Shown here piece after piece: positions 1 to 10,600 of a stretch of 36,000 nt of DNA. The notes beneath the pieces are model-generated. The model saw nothing but the letters and a program-made list of their open reading frames with translations. It did no database searches and was not told the origin of the DNA. The translations under genes were made by a program, and so were the position numbers. The stretch comes from a virus, in IMG/VR virus record IMGVR_UViG_3300027801_000072, positions 1-36,000 of that record; one strand, written 5' to 3'. The stretch's first letter is position 1, and every line of letters begins with the position of its first letter.

Positions 1-2
1 GT

Positions 3-725
3 AGCATAATGTCACACGCTGACGGTTCACAACTGCACAGTGCTGGTGGACGTATGGATCTGAAAGGTAAAAGGATTGATTTAAACTCAGGAGGTAAATC
101 TGCACCGTCATATGGTTGCAGTTGGTTAACACCCGAGCATGAGAACGTGGCAATTATTGTTACAGATGGCAAAGACATAGATGTAGAAAAACCAATCAAA
201 GAAGGTGGTGATCCAAACACGCTAGATGTTAAAACAACAGTGTCGGACTTTGTGACACACGAGCCATACGCAAGACAAAGCAGTCAAGCACGTAAGAAAA
301 AATATGTTAGCCAGATAATAGAAGAAATTAAAAAAAGTAATCCAGACATGTCGTCAGCAAAATTAAAAGAAATAAAAGAAACATTAATGGCAAACAAAAC
401 AGTAGCCGGAGTATCAGATCAGGTTAAAAAACTTGTGGCATTAAATGACGACGTAACCTTAAAAGTTGAACAAATAACCGGAATAGTCGATACAGCAAAA
501 AATCTTGAAAATATAATCAAACAAGAAGCATTAGGATTTGTGCAAGGTATGTTATCAGGCAACATATCTGAAAGTGTGGCCCAAATAAAACAATATGCCA
601 CTATTGCAGAAAACTTCTTTTTAGGATCTAAAACTGGACCAGCCGGTATGTACAGAAATCCATCAGGAATATCCACAGCATTTAAAAGTGCAGGCGAATT
701 CCTTACTAAATTAAAGTTTTGGTAG
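3..725 (+). CDS. Probable gp5-like baseplate hub protein, C-terminal part (5' end outside window)
   Basis: The reading frame is open to the left edge of the window, so the ATG at 9 is probably internal and the gene is 5'-truncated here. The first visible residues contain histidine- and glycine-rich short strands (AGGRMDLKGKRIDLNSGG) like the beta-helical needle part of phage tail-spike hub proteins. A THEPYAR segment follows, similar to the THEPW stretch I recall from marine T4-like gp5 proteins. The remaining ~140 residues are charged and helical, ending in TKLKFW. No lysozyme domain is visible and would have to lie upstream. It sits 14 bases before gp25, matching the hub-gp25-gp6 order of marine T4-like phages. 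The role as baseplate hub/needle is inferred from position and these short motifs only. Confidence 0.5.
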   Translation, partial: SIMSHADGSQLHSAGGRMDLKGKRIDLNSGGKSAPSYGCSWLTPEHENVAIIVTDGKDIDVEKPIKEGGDPNTLDVKTTVSDFVTHEPYARQSSQARKKKYVSQIIEEIKKSNPDMSSAKLKEIKETLMANKTVAGVSDQVKKLVALNDDVTLKVEQITGIVDTAKNLENIIKQEALGFVQGMLSGNISESVAQIKQYATIAENFFLGSKTGPAGMYRNPSGISTAFKSAGEFLTKLKFW

Positions 726-739
726 AATAAATATTACAA

Positions 740-1153
740 ATGGCATACAATTCAAATTCATCAAATAGTACAGGCGGCGGGTCAGTCACGTTCAAAGGTT
801 TTTCATCTCGAGCAGAGCAGAAAAATTTTAAACTGTACGATTTTGAAGTAGCCAAACAGGATCTAATTAATAGATTGTCAGTGCGTAAGGGAGAACGTGT
901 TGAAAATCCGGAGTTTGGAACAATAATTTACGATGCTATATTTGAACCGTTCACAGAAGCACTTAAACAAGCAATACTTGAAGATGTAACTGCAAACTTA
1001 AATGGTGATCCGCGTATATCAACCAATGAAATAACAGTTAGAGAAGCAGATAAAGGCATAGCAATAGAGGCTTCAATAACATATGTTCCGCTAAACATCA
1101 CTGAAAAAATGTCATTTAACTTTGATGAAAACTCCCTGTTGCGCCTATCTTAA
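740..1153 (+). CDS. gp25: Baseplate wedge subunit gp25 (GPW/gp25 family)
   Basis: This 137-residue protein matches the usual gp25 length (T4 gp25 is 132). The family signature is visible: a start like KLYDFEVAKQDLINRLSVRKGERV, then the NPEFGTIIYDAIFEP segment, where the glutamate and the FG turn are typical of GPW/gp25 lysozyme-like baseplate proteins. It ends with beta strands rich in isoleucine. In T4, gp25 joins gp6 and gp53 in the wedge and helps start sheath assembly. The first ~25 residues are Ser/Gly-rich and probably disordered. There is no clear Shine-Dalgarno sequence before ATG 740. It lies directly upstream of gp6, as in cyanophage and pelagiphage genomes. Confidence 0.92.
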   Translation: MAYNSNSSNSTGGGSVTFKGFSSRAEQKNFKLYDFEVAKQDLINRLSVRKGERVENPEFGTIIYDAIFEPFTEALKQAILEDVTANLNGDPRISTNEITVREADKGIAIEASITYVPLNITEKMSFNFDENSLLRLS

Positions 1154-1172
1154 AGTACGCACTTAATATATC

Positions 1173-1181
1173 CTATAAATA
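1173..1181 (+). promoter_or_regulatory. T4-type late promoter (CTATAAATA)
   Basis: CTATAAATA matches the T4 late-promoter -10 element (TATAAATA) exactly. It lies in the 53-base gap between gp25 and gp6, with 25 bases from the end of the motif to the gp6 ATG. That leaves room for a start site and a short leader. In T4-like phages this element is read by the gp55 sigma-like factor. It probably drives gp6 and the giant gene behind it. The position was assigned by motif only. Confidence 0.6.
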
Positions 1182-1206
1182 CCATTGTTAATATTAATAA
1201 AAAACA

Positions 1207-4200
1207 ATGGCCACTACAGACAGACAAAATAGATTATTAGTTGCAGAGGATTGGAGAAAAATTTACCAATCTTTCCAACAAGCAGACTTTAAATCCTACG
1301 ATTTTGAAACACTTCGTAGAACAATGGTCAATTACCTAAAGGAAAATTATCCGGACGATTTCAATGACTTTGTTGAAAGCTCTGAGTATGTGGCACTTTT
1401 AGATTTAATTGCCTACATAGCACAGGCACTATCATTCAGAGTTGATCTAAATGCTAGAGAAAACTTTTTAGAAACAGCAGAAAGAAGAAATTCAATTTTA
1501 AGATTAGCAAGACTGATCAACTACAATGCAAAAAGAAATCAACCAGCAACTGGGCTATTGAAAGTAAATGCAATATCCACAACACAAGATGTAAGAGATT
1601 CATCTGGAGCAAATGTTTCCAATCAAACAGTTATTTGGAATGATTCTGCAAATTCAAATTATAGAGAACAATTTACAGCAATACTGAATGCGGCCAATCA
1701 AACAGGACAGCTATTCGGAAATCCAAGAGAGTCAAACAAGATTGGAGGCATTGACACAGATGTCTATACATTAAGTTCGAATCAATCAGACTTGCCAATG
1801 TTTAACTTCACCTCAAGTGTAGGCGGAGTAAACAGAGATTTTGAAATAGTGCCGTCAACACTAGAAGACTCAGAATCTATATACGAATCGAGACCAATAG
1901 AAGGCACAGGACTTACCTATACATATAGATCAGACGGTTCCGGAGACAGTTCCAACAACACAGGATTTTTCTTTTTGTTTAAACAAGGAAAAATGCAACA
2001 AGAGACTTTCATAATTGACTCAGCAATCACAAATTATATTCAATCGTTGACTACTCCAAATATTAATAATAATGATGTTTGGTTGTATCAACTAGATCAA
2101 TTTGGACAGATAACAAGAGAATGGACAAAGGTGCCATCATTATCAGGAAATAATGCAATTTATAATTCTTTAGCTAAATCAGAAAGAAACACTTATAATG
2201 TTGTTACAAAAGCTAATGACACAGTTGATTTAGTGTTTGGCGATGGAAACTTTTCTAATCTACCATTAGGGTCGTTCAAAATATATTATAGAACTAGTGA
2301 TAATGCCAAGTATGCTATTCAACCAGCAGATATGCAAAATGTAATACTTGCAGTACCTTATGTGGATGCTAACGGTGGACAACAAACATTAAGCATAACA
2401 TTAAGTTTACAAGCATCAGTTTACAACAGTGCCGCAACAGAATCAAACGCTTCGATTAAAGAAAAAGCCGGACAGGTTTATTATTCACAGAACAGAATGA
2501 TTACTGCTGAAGACTATCAAGTTGTGCCTTTATCTGCATCACAAGAAATAGTTAAAGTTAAATCCACAAACAGATCTGCATCAGGCATTTCGAGAGCAAA
2601 AGAGATACTAGATCCAACAGGCGCTTATTCGAATGTAAGTGTGTTTGCTGAAGACGGAATATTATACAGAGAAGAATCGACACAAAAATTTACATTTACA
2701 TTCAATAACAGAAGTAATATACAATCTACACTAGATGCAAAAGTAGAAGCAAAATTAAAAACAGCATATGCAAGACAGTTTTACTATTTGAAATATGGAA
2801 CAAAAGATGTAAGCACACTATCAGCTTCATGGAATTCAACAACAACGTCAACAAACACCAACACTGGATATATTGAAGCCGGAGGTCCTTTGGTGCTAGG
2901 TGACTTTGCCACATCAAACTTAAAATATGCTAAACCAGGAGCATTGGTTAAATTCACATCACCGGACACAAGAAAATTTTTAAATGGTGTGCTAGTTACA
3001 TCCACTACCGAAAACAGCCAAGATAGATCTTGGGCAAAAATTGGTGCTGTTGTTGGCGACGGTGCTAATGGCGGAATAGGAAATTTAGAGTCAGGGTTAG
3101 GTCCAGTAACATTAAACGATGTGTTACCAAACGGAGCAGTTATTGACTCCGTAATACCAAACTTTACAACAGCATTTTCAATAGAATTAGAAACAGACAT
3201 TATTGACAGAATTGAAGCATTCGAAGAGTTTGGATTGAGATATGATTGGGATTCAGAAACTTGGAAAGTTATTACATCAACAAACCTAAGTGCAAGTAGC
3301 ATATTCGGTCTAACAGATCAAGGATCTACAACAGGCACAAATGCAGATGCTAGTTGGTGGTTTAAGTTTACAAACGACGGAAACACTTACACAGTAACAT
3401 ACAGAAAATTAGATTACCTATTTGAATCTGAATCACAGAATAAATTTCATTTTGATGCACAAGAAAAAATTTACGATTATAAATTAGGGACAAGTGTTAA
3501 GGATACGATAAAAGTATTAAAAACAAACTCTCTTGTTTCTACAAGTAATTCAATTGGTTATCCAATAGTATGGCAGGTTGTGGACACAGTGACTGAAACA
3601 GACGGTTTTCAAGATAACAGAAAAGTAAAAGTAGGATTTTACGATAATGACGATGACGGCGTTGTAGACAATCCAGAAATATTTGATATCATTGTTGAAC
3701 CAGATTTAAGTGTTACTACAAAATTTGTATTCCAAGAGAAGTACATATCATACAATAACATAGAAAGATTTAAACCTTGTTCATCATCAAAATTCATAGT
3801 ATCAAAAAATGAAACAGACATTACTTTAAATTCATCAACATACACAGATGGACAGTTATTTTATTTTTATGACTCGGCAGAAGATGTTATTAAAAAATAC
3901 AGTACAACAACAAACACATTATCAACGTCAACAGATTACCTAGCAAGAAGAGGAAGAAGCAGTATAAACTTCCAATACAAACACAATGCAGGACAAAGTA
4001 CTAGAATTGATCCAAGTGTGTCTAACATTGTTGACATCTACATGCTAGAAAGAACTTATGATAATCTTTACAGGATATGGTTACAAGACGGCGGAGTATT
4101 GCCAACGCCATCGACATCAAATCAATTGAGAATAAACTATTCAGGTACGCTAAACCCATTAAAATCATTAGCAGATCAAATAATATATCATCCAGTAAAA

Positions 4201-4689
4201 TACAAAATATTATTCGGCACAAACGCAGACGAAAATTTACAAGCCACTTTCAAAGTTGTAAAAAATTCAAAAACAAATGTAACAGATGCAGTTGTTAAAA
4301 CAAGAGTTATTGCCGCAATCAATCAATTCTTTGCACTAGATAACTGGGATTTTGGTGATACTTTTTACTTTACAGAATTAGCCGCTTTCATACACAATGC
4401 ACTAGCACCAGACGTGCTTACAGCAGTAATTGTACCCAACCAGTCAGGACAGGGGTTTGGGTCTCTGTTCCAAATCGATTCAGCATCAGACGAAATTTTC
4501 ATCAGTGGGGCCACCGTTAATGATGTTTCAATTATTACAGCACTAGGAGCCAACCAATTGTCAGCTTCAGGTACTGTTGTAACAAACACATCAACATCCA
4601 CAGCAAGTACCACAACAGGATCAGCAGTGTCAGGCTCTACTACAACAGGTTCCAGTTCATCAACTGGCAGTAGTGGGGCTGGATACTAA
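1207..4689 (+). CDS. gp6: Baseplate wedge subunit gp6, enlarged
   Basis: This is a 1160-residue baseplate wedge protein, against 660 residues in T4 gp6. The N-terminal part (FQQADFKSYDFETLRRTMV, then YVALLDLIAYIAQALSFR) is the conserved wedge region of marine gp6 proteins. The conserved C-terminal part is at about residues 985-1085 (LKSLADQI, FFALDNWDFGDTFYFTELAA, VLTAVIVP). Between them, at about residues 520-960, is extra beta-rich sequence that accounts for the size. The last ~40 residues are almost only Ser, Thr, Gly and Ala. Known role: gp6 dimers link neighbouring wedges into the baseplate ring. The gene follows a late promoter and has no strong Shine-Dalgarno. Its stop overlaps the next ATG (TAATG). 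Confidence 0.88.
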   Translation: MATTDRQNRLLVAEDWRKIYQSFQQADFKSYDFETLRRTMVNYLKENYPDDFNDFVESSEYVALLDLIAYIAQALSFRVDLNARENFLETAERRNSILRLARLINYNAKRNQPATGLLKVNAISTTQDVRDSSGANVSNQTVIWNDSANSNYREQFTAILNAANQTGQLFGNPRESNKIGGIDTDVYTLSSNQSDLPMFNFTSSVGGVNRDFEIVPSTLEDSESIYESRPIEGTGLTYTYRSDGSGDSSNNTGFFFLFKQGKMQQETFIIDSAITNYIQSLTTPNINNNDVWLYQLDQFGQITREWTKVPSLSGNNAIYNSLAKSERNTYNVVTKANDTVDLVFGDGNFSNLPLGSFKIYYRTSDNAKYAIQPADMQNVILAVPYVDANGGQQTLSITLSLQASVYNSAATESNASIKEKAGQVYYSQNRMITAEDYQVVPLSASQEIVKVKSTNRSASGISRAKEILDPTGAYSNVSVFAEDGILYREESTQKFTFTFNNRSNIQSTLDAKVEAKLKTAYARQFYYLKYGTKDVSTLSASWNSTTTSTNTNTGYIEAGGPLVLGDFATSNLKYAKPGALVKFTSPDTRKFLNGVLVTSTTENSQDRSWAKIGAVVGDGANGGIGNLESGLGPVTLNDVLPNGAVIDSVIPNFTTAFSIELETDIIDRIEAFEEFGLRYDWDSETWKVITSTNLSASSIFGLTDQGSTTGTNADASWWFKFTNDGNTYTVTYRKLDYLFESESQNKFHFDAQEKIYDYKLGTSVKDTIKVLKTNSLVSTSNSIGYPIVWQVVDTVTETDGFQDNRKVKVGFYDNDDDGVVDNPEIFDIIVEPDLSVTTKFVFQEKYISYNNIERFKPCSSSKFIVSKNETDITLNSSTYTDGQLFYFYDSAEDVIKKYSTTTNTLSTSTDYLARRGRSSINFQYKHNAGQSTRIDPSVSNIVDIYMLERTYDNLYRIWLQDGGVLPTPSTSNQLRINYSGTLNPLKSLADQIIYHPVKYKILFGTNADENLQATFKVVKNSKTNVTDAVVKTRVIAAINQFFALDNWDFGDTFYFTELAAFIHNALAPDVLTAVIVPNQSGQGFGSLFQIDSASDEIFISGATVNDVSIITALGANQLSASGTVVTNTSTSTASTTTGSAVSGSTTTGSSSSTGSSGAGY

Positions 4690-7600
4690 TGGCAGACAGA
4701 GAAATCAACGCACTAACTAACAGCGAAGTTGTTAAGCAAGGTAAGAATGAATACAGAAGAACCGTACAACACTTGCCAGCATTTTATAGAACAGATGCCA
4801 ATCAAAGATTTTTATCAAGTACACTAGATCCACTAGTACAAAAAGGATCGTTAGAAAGATTAGATGGCTTTGTGGGTAGACAAGACGCCAAAACAAGAAA
4901 AAACATAGACAGATATGTGTCAGCGACTTCTAGAGATAGAATGGCCTATCAGTTAGAGCCTGCTGTAACTTACACAGACAGAGACACAACATCATTGAAC
5001 CCAGAAGATCAAGTCAAATTTACAGGAACATATGATGACTATATAAACCAAATTAAATTTTTAGGCGGTAATGTGGACAATCATGATAGACTGTCCAAAG
5101 AAACTGTATACTCCTGGAATCCAGCAATTGACTACGACAAATTAATTAATTACAGAGAATACTATTGGATGCCAAATGGACCTAGTGCGATATCATTAGA
5201 TTCTGTGGGGCCTAACACAGTTGCAGAATACTCCGTAAAAAATTTAGCAACAGGTGCCTATAATTTTACACACAGAGAAAATGAAAATAATCCTATACTA
5301 TCTTTATATAGGGGCAACACTTACAAATTTAATGTGGATGCAAAAGGACACCCGTTATGGATTATGACAGAACCATACAAAAACAAAGTTGGTGCAGACG
5401 GATCGACATCCACAATTTATTCCACAGGCGTAACAAATAACGGAACAGATTATGGAACAGTAACATTTACAGTACCAGCAACTGGGCCTTCGACGTTGTA
5501 CTATCAATGTGGAAATCATGATGCTATGTATGGTATATTACAGATTAAAAATGTTACATCAACAGCAAAAATAAAACCTCAAGATGATATTGTGGGTGTA
5601 AAAAATTACAGTTTAAGAACATTAGATCTATCAAATGGAATGAAAATAAAATTTGATGACGGTATAGTTGACGCAGAATATAAAGGCAAACAGTACTATG
5701 TAGAAGGTGTTGGAGAGTCAATAACACTTACTAACATAGATGATTTAATTACTCCTGGACCATATGCTGAGGAGTCAACAATACTTTATGATTCGGTCGG
5801 TTACGATACAAGACCGTACGCTAAATCATCTTACACACCAAAAGACAAAGATTATATTATAATAAAGAGAGATTCACGTGATCAAAATGCTTGGTCAAGG
5901 TATAACAGATGGTTTCACAAATCTGTAATTGAAGAGACATCGAGAGTGAGTGGGTATACACCAGTATTAAATGAAGACGATAGGGCAAAAAGACCAATTA
6001 TAGAATTTGATTCTGGACTAGAACTTTACAATCACGGAAAAGTTGCTAAAAAATCTATAACACTGTATGACACAGTAACAACAGATGCATTTTCAACAGT
6101 GGTTAAACAATCAGGTTACATCATTGACGGGTTGGCAGTAGTAGACGGCATGAGAATCGTTTTTGCTAACGACACAGATCCTTTAGTAAACGGAGTAATT
6201 TATGATGTTGCATTTGTTACAGCAGGAGACTCAACACAGGTTATAGCACTAACAAAAGCAACTGATGGAACACCCACAGCTGATGATTCGATTTTTGTAG
6301 AGTACGGAACAGCACACCAAGGAAAAACTTTATATTACAACACTACTACAAAACGTTGGGCAGAAGCACAACAAAAAACAACATTAAACCAACCACCGTT
6401 GTTTAATTTATTTGATGAAACATTGACATCATTAGATGATACTGTAAAATATCCAAGTTCAACATTCGCAGGAGCAAAAGTTTTTAGTTTTGCAACAAGC
6501 GACTCTGCTGTTACAGACACAGTGCTTGGAATGAAAGTCAAATACAGCACCATTAATAATGTAGGTAATATAGTATTTGATTCAGATTATACATCGGACT
6601 CTTTTACATACAAAATAGATAATGATTCGATTTCTAAAAGATTAGCGTCAGGACACTTACACTATACTAATTTAACAAGCAAACAAAATTATTTAGGACC
6701 ATATGTTAAAAGAACAAGCCAAAGCAAACAGAGAGTAATTAGAACATTTACAGTAGACTCAACAGAAACACAACTATTTCCGATTGATTTTTATAAAAAT
6801 TCTTCTTCGCTTACAGATTTAGAAATATCAGTAGCAGTTAACGGTGTAAGAAAAACAATTACAACAGACTACACACTAGCTAACGGAACAACCAACAGAT
6901 ACGTTAAATTTAATAAAAAATTAAAAGTAGATGATCAGATAAGAATAGCAGGGTATAGTTCTGCTAATAAAATTATAGACAAAGGCATATACGAAGTGCC
7001 AGATAGTTTGTCTACAAACTGTGAGAATGAGTCGCTGGGTACATTTACCTATGGACAAATAATGAATCATGTCCAAGATATATTTGATAAAAATCAAGAC
7101 ATAACAGGACAAATACCAGGAACATCTAATTTACGAGATAAGCCTGATGCAAGATTAACAGGTGGAACAATACTTCAACACGAAGGATCATTGTTGCCAG
7201 CAGTGTTTGGACTGATAGATCAAGAGTCAAATCTTATTTCTGCAATTGACTACGCAACTTTAGAATATGAAAAATGGTATAGTGCATTTTTAACACACTC
7301 AATAGGCACAGCATACGAAGGTGTTGCTAGAGACAGAGTCGACGAAATAATTGCTTCTATAACACAAGGAAGAACAAGTTCTTTCCCATTTTATTATGAG
7401 GATATGGTGGGTTGGGGAAATAATGTTTCAACTAGAACACACACAGTTGCAGGTGCATCACAAACCGAATACGCAATAGATTCACAATTTGATATAACAG
7501 CATTGAGCAACAGAGCAGTGTACATTTACCTAAACGATGAACTTTTAATATTAGGTGCTGATTATACATTCAGCAAAGTTGATGATAGTATTGATGTAAC

Positions 7601-10600
7601 ACGGACTCTTGCTGAAGGTGATAAAATTGTAATAAAAGATTACTCAGATACCAAAGGCAGTTACTTGCCACCATCACCATCTAAACTTGGAATGTATCCA
7701 ACGTATAAACCAGAAATAATCTCAGACGACACGTACATAACAACAACGTCGATGATTAGAAGACACGATGGGTCATTCATAAAAGCATACGGTGATGAAA
7801 GAGATGATTTAATAATAGAGTTAGAAAGAAGAATCTACAATAATATTAAAACATCATATGATTCTTCAATGATAAAACTTGACGATGTGATGCCAAGCAT
7901 CTTTACTGCAACAGATTACACACTTAATGAAATTAACGATGTAATGTCAACAGATTTTCATATTTGGGCAGGTCGTAACAATGTACAGTACATAAACAAC
8001 ACAACATTCTCCGAAGGTTCACCTTTTACATACAACTATGCAAACAGCACAGATAGAATTAAAAAAGAAAAATTGCCAGGATACTGGAGAGGAATATACA
8101 ACTACTTCTATGACACAGATGCACCGCATGTAAGACCGTGGGAGATGTTAGGACATTCTGAAAAACCTAGCACGTGGGACGCAACATATGGCACTGCGCC
8201 ATACACAGCTGGTAATGATGTATTATGGACGGCTATTGCAACAAAATCAGGCAGATACGGTAAGCCAGACATAAAAAATTATTTGCCGGTTGATGCATCG
8301 GGAAATTTATTAGATCCTATTGCGGCTGGACTAATAGATGTTTTAGCAATTCCAGGAAGAAGAGCTGGGTGGAAAGTAGGAGATCAATCACCTGCAGAAA
8401 CGGCTTGGAGAAAATCACCAGCATATCCGTTTACAGTAATAAAAACATTAGCATTAACACAACCAGGCAGATTCTTTTCTAATATGTTTGATCCGTCTAG
8501 ACAAACAACAAATATTGGTGGCAACCAGATAGACAAAGAAACTAAAGTTAGAAGAATATTTAAAACTGCAAAATATCATTTGCAAACATCGACAAACAAT
8601 GCAAGTGGAGTAACAACAACATACCTAACAGCAGGTTATCAACCACTAGTGGTAAACTATCTAATATCAAAAAATATCAACACAGATACGTTCTACTACA
8701 AAAAAATGACAAATCTTAAAACACAACTAGCATACAAACTAGGTGGGTTTACAGATAAAGACAATTTAAAAATATTAACAGACTCGGTATCTCCAGGATC
8801 AGCATCTGGATCTAAATTTATTCCAGATGAGAACTACAAGATATTATTTAGAACATCAAACCCAGTACACTCTTTTAATTACTCTGGTGTGCTTATAGAA
8901 AAGAACACAGAAGTTTCTCGAGACGGATCAACAATACTAGGAGGGTTTAGAGTTTTAGGATACTCAACATCTAAACCATATTTCAAATTTAATTACCCTG
9001 TTAAAACTTCTATTGGAAACAAATTATCAGTGGAAGGTTCACAAGAAGTAGTAAGTTATAACGATTACAAAGAAACTGTACAAACAATACCATATGGATA
9101 TGTGTTTGACACTGTGCAAGAAATTGCAGACTTTTTACTTGGTTACGGAACTTATTTAGAACAACAAGGATTTAAATTTAACAAATATTCAAATGAGATT
9201 AAAGAAACACTAAATTGGCAAAACGCAGTACGAGAGTTTTTATTCTGGACAACTCAAGAATGGGCACCAGGTTCAGCAATCACTGTTTCACCTGCCGCAC
9301 AAGGATTTGAGATAGACACAGAAAATTCAATAGTAGGCAAACTACAAAATTTAGCCGGAGACTATTCATTGCTAGACGCAGGCGGAAGAAAAATTCCTAT
9401 AAGACAAGTATCTACAAAAAGAATAGGCAAAACATTTGACTTAGAAATAAAAGATGAAAATACTGGCTTGTATAACATAGTGTTAAGCACTGTACAAAAA
9501 GAACATGTTCTTTTATTTGATAATAAAACTGTGTTCGCAGATATTATTCATGAGCCTACAACAGGATTTAGACAAGCAAGGTTAAAAGTAGTAGGATGGA
9601 AAACAGCAGGATGGAACGGAGATTATTATGCTCCGGGCTTTATGTTTGATTCTGCACAGGTAACATATTGGACTGCAAACACAGATTATAAAATAGGCGA
9701 CAGCATAGAGTACCAAGGTAAATTTTATGTGGCAAAAGTAAATCACGGATCGGGCTCATTGTTTGACACTGCAAATTGGGTATTAAAATCTCAAAAACCA
9801 GCACCACAGCTAATTCCAAACTTTGATTACAAGATATCACAGTTCAATGATTTCTATGATTTAGAATCAAACAACTTTGACGAGTCGCAACAGAAACTAG
9901 CACAAAAACTAATAGGCTATCAATCAAGAGACTACTTGGACAACCTATTTGTTAATGATATTTCACAATACAAATTTTATCAAGGATATATCAGAGAAAA
10001 AGGAACACAAAACGCAATAGATAGATTGTTAAAAGCCAAATACGAAGGACAGGACATTTCACTTGATCTATATCCAGAGTGGATGTTAAAGACAGGAAAT
10101 TTCGGAAATGTAGATTCGATTGAAAATATACAAATTCGCTTATTAGATGATGTAGTAACAGCAAATCCTAACAGTTTTGAATTGTTTGATACGTCAAACG
10201 AAACAGTAGAGTACGCAAGATCAGATGCAGTAGCAAAAGATAACATGTATTACAAACCAGTAGACTACACAGCTTCAACAACTTTTAGCAGATTAGATTA
10301 TTCTAAAGAAGGCACTAGTAGAGACCATGCACAGGTTTATAAAACTGCAGGGTATCCTCAACTATCACAAGTACATCATACAGCATTCGATGTAATTGAT
10401 TTACTAAAACTTGATATGGAAGCAGTTGAACCAGGACAATTAATATGGGTAGCAAACAAGTTAAACAATGATTGGGACGTGTTTAGGTTGACTAATCAAC
10501 CATATAAAATATCTCAACTTAAAAGAATTAACGAAGCTACACAGCTAGAAATAACTTTTTCAGAACCTCATGGATTATCGGCAGGCACAACAACAAGCCG

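Noticed and set aside
726-733. AATAAATA as a late promoter; same at 17500-17507 and 19747-19754
   Set aside because: Only 6-7 bases separate each copy from the next ATG, so transcription would begin inside the gene. These AT-rich octamers at stop codons are better explained by base composition.
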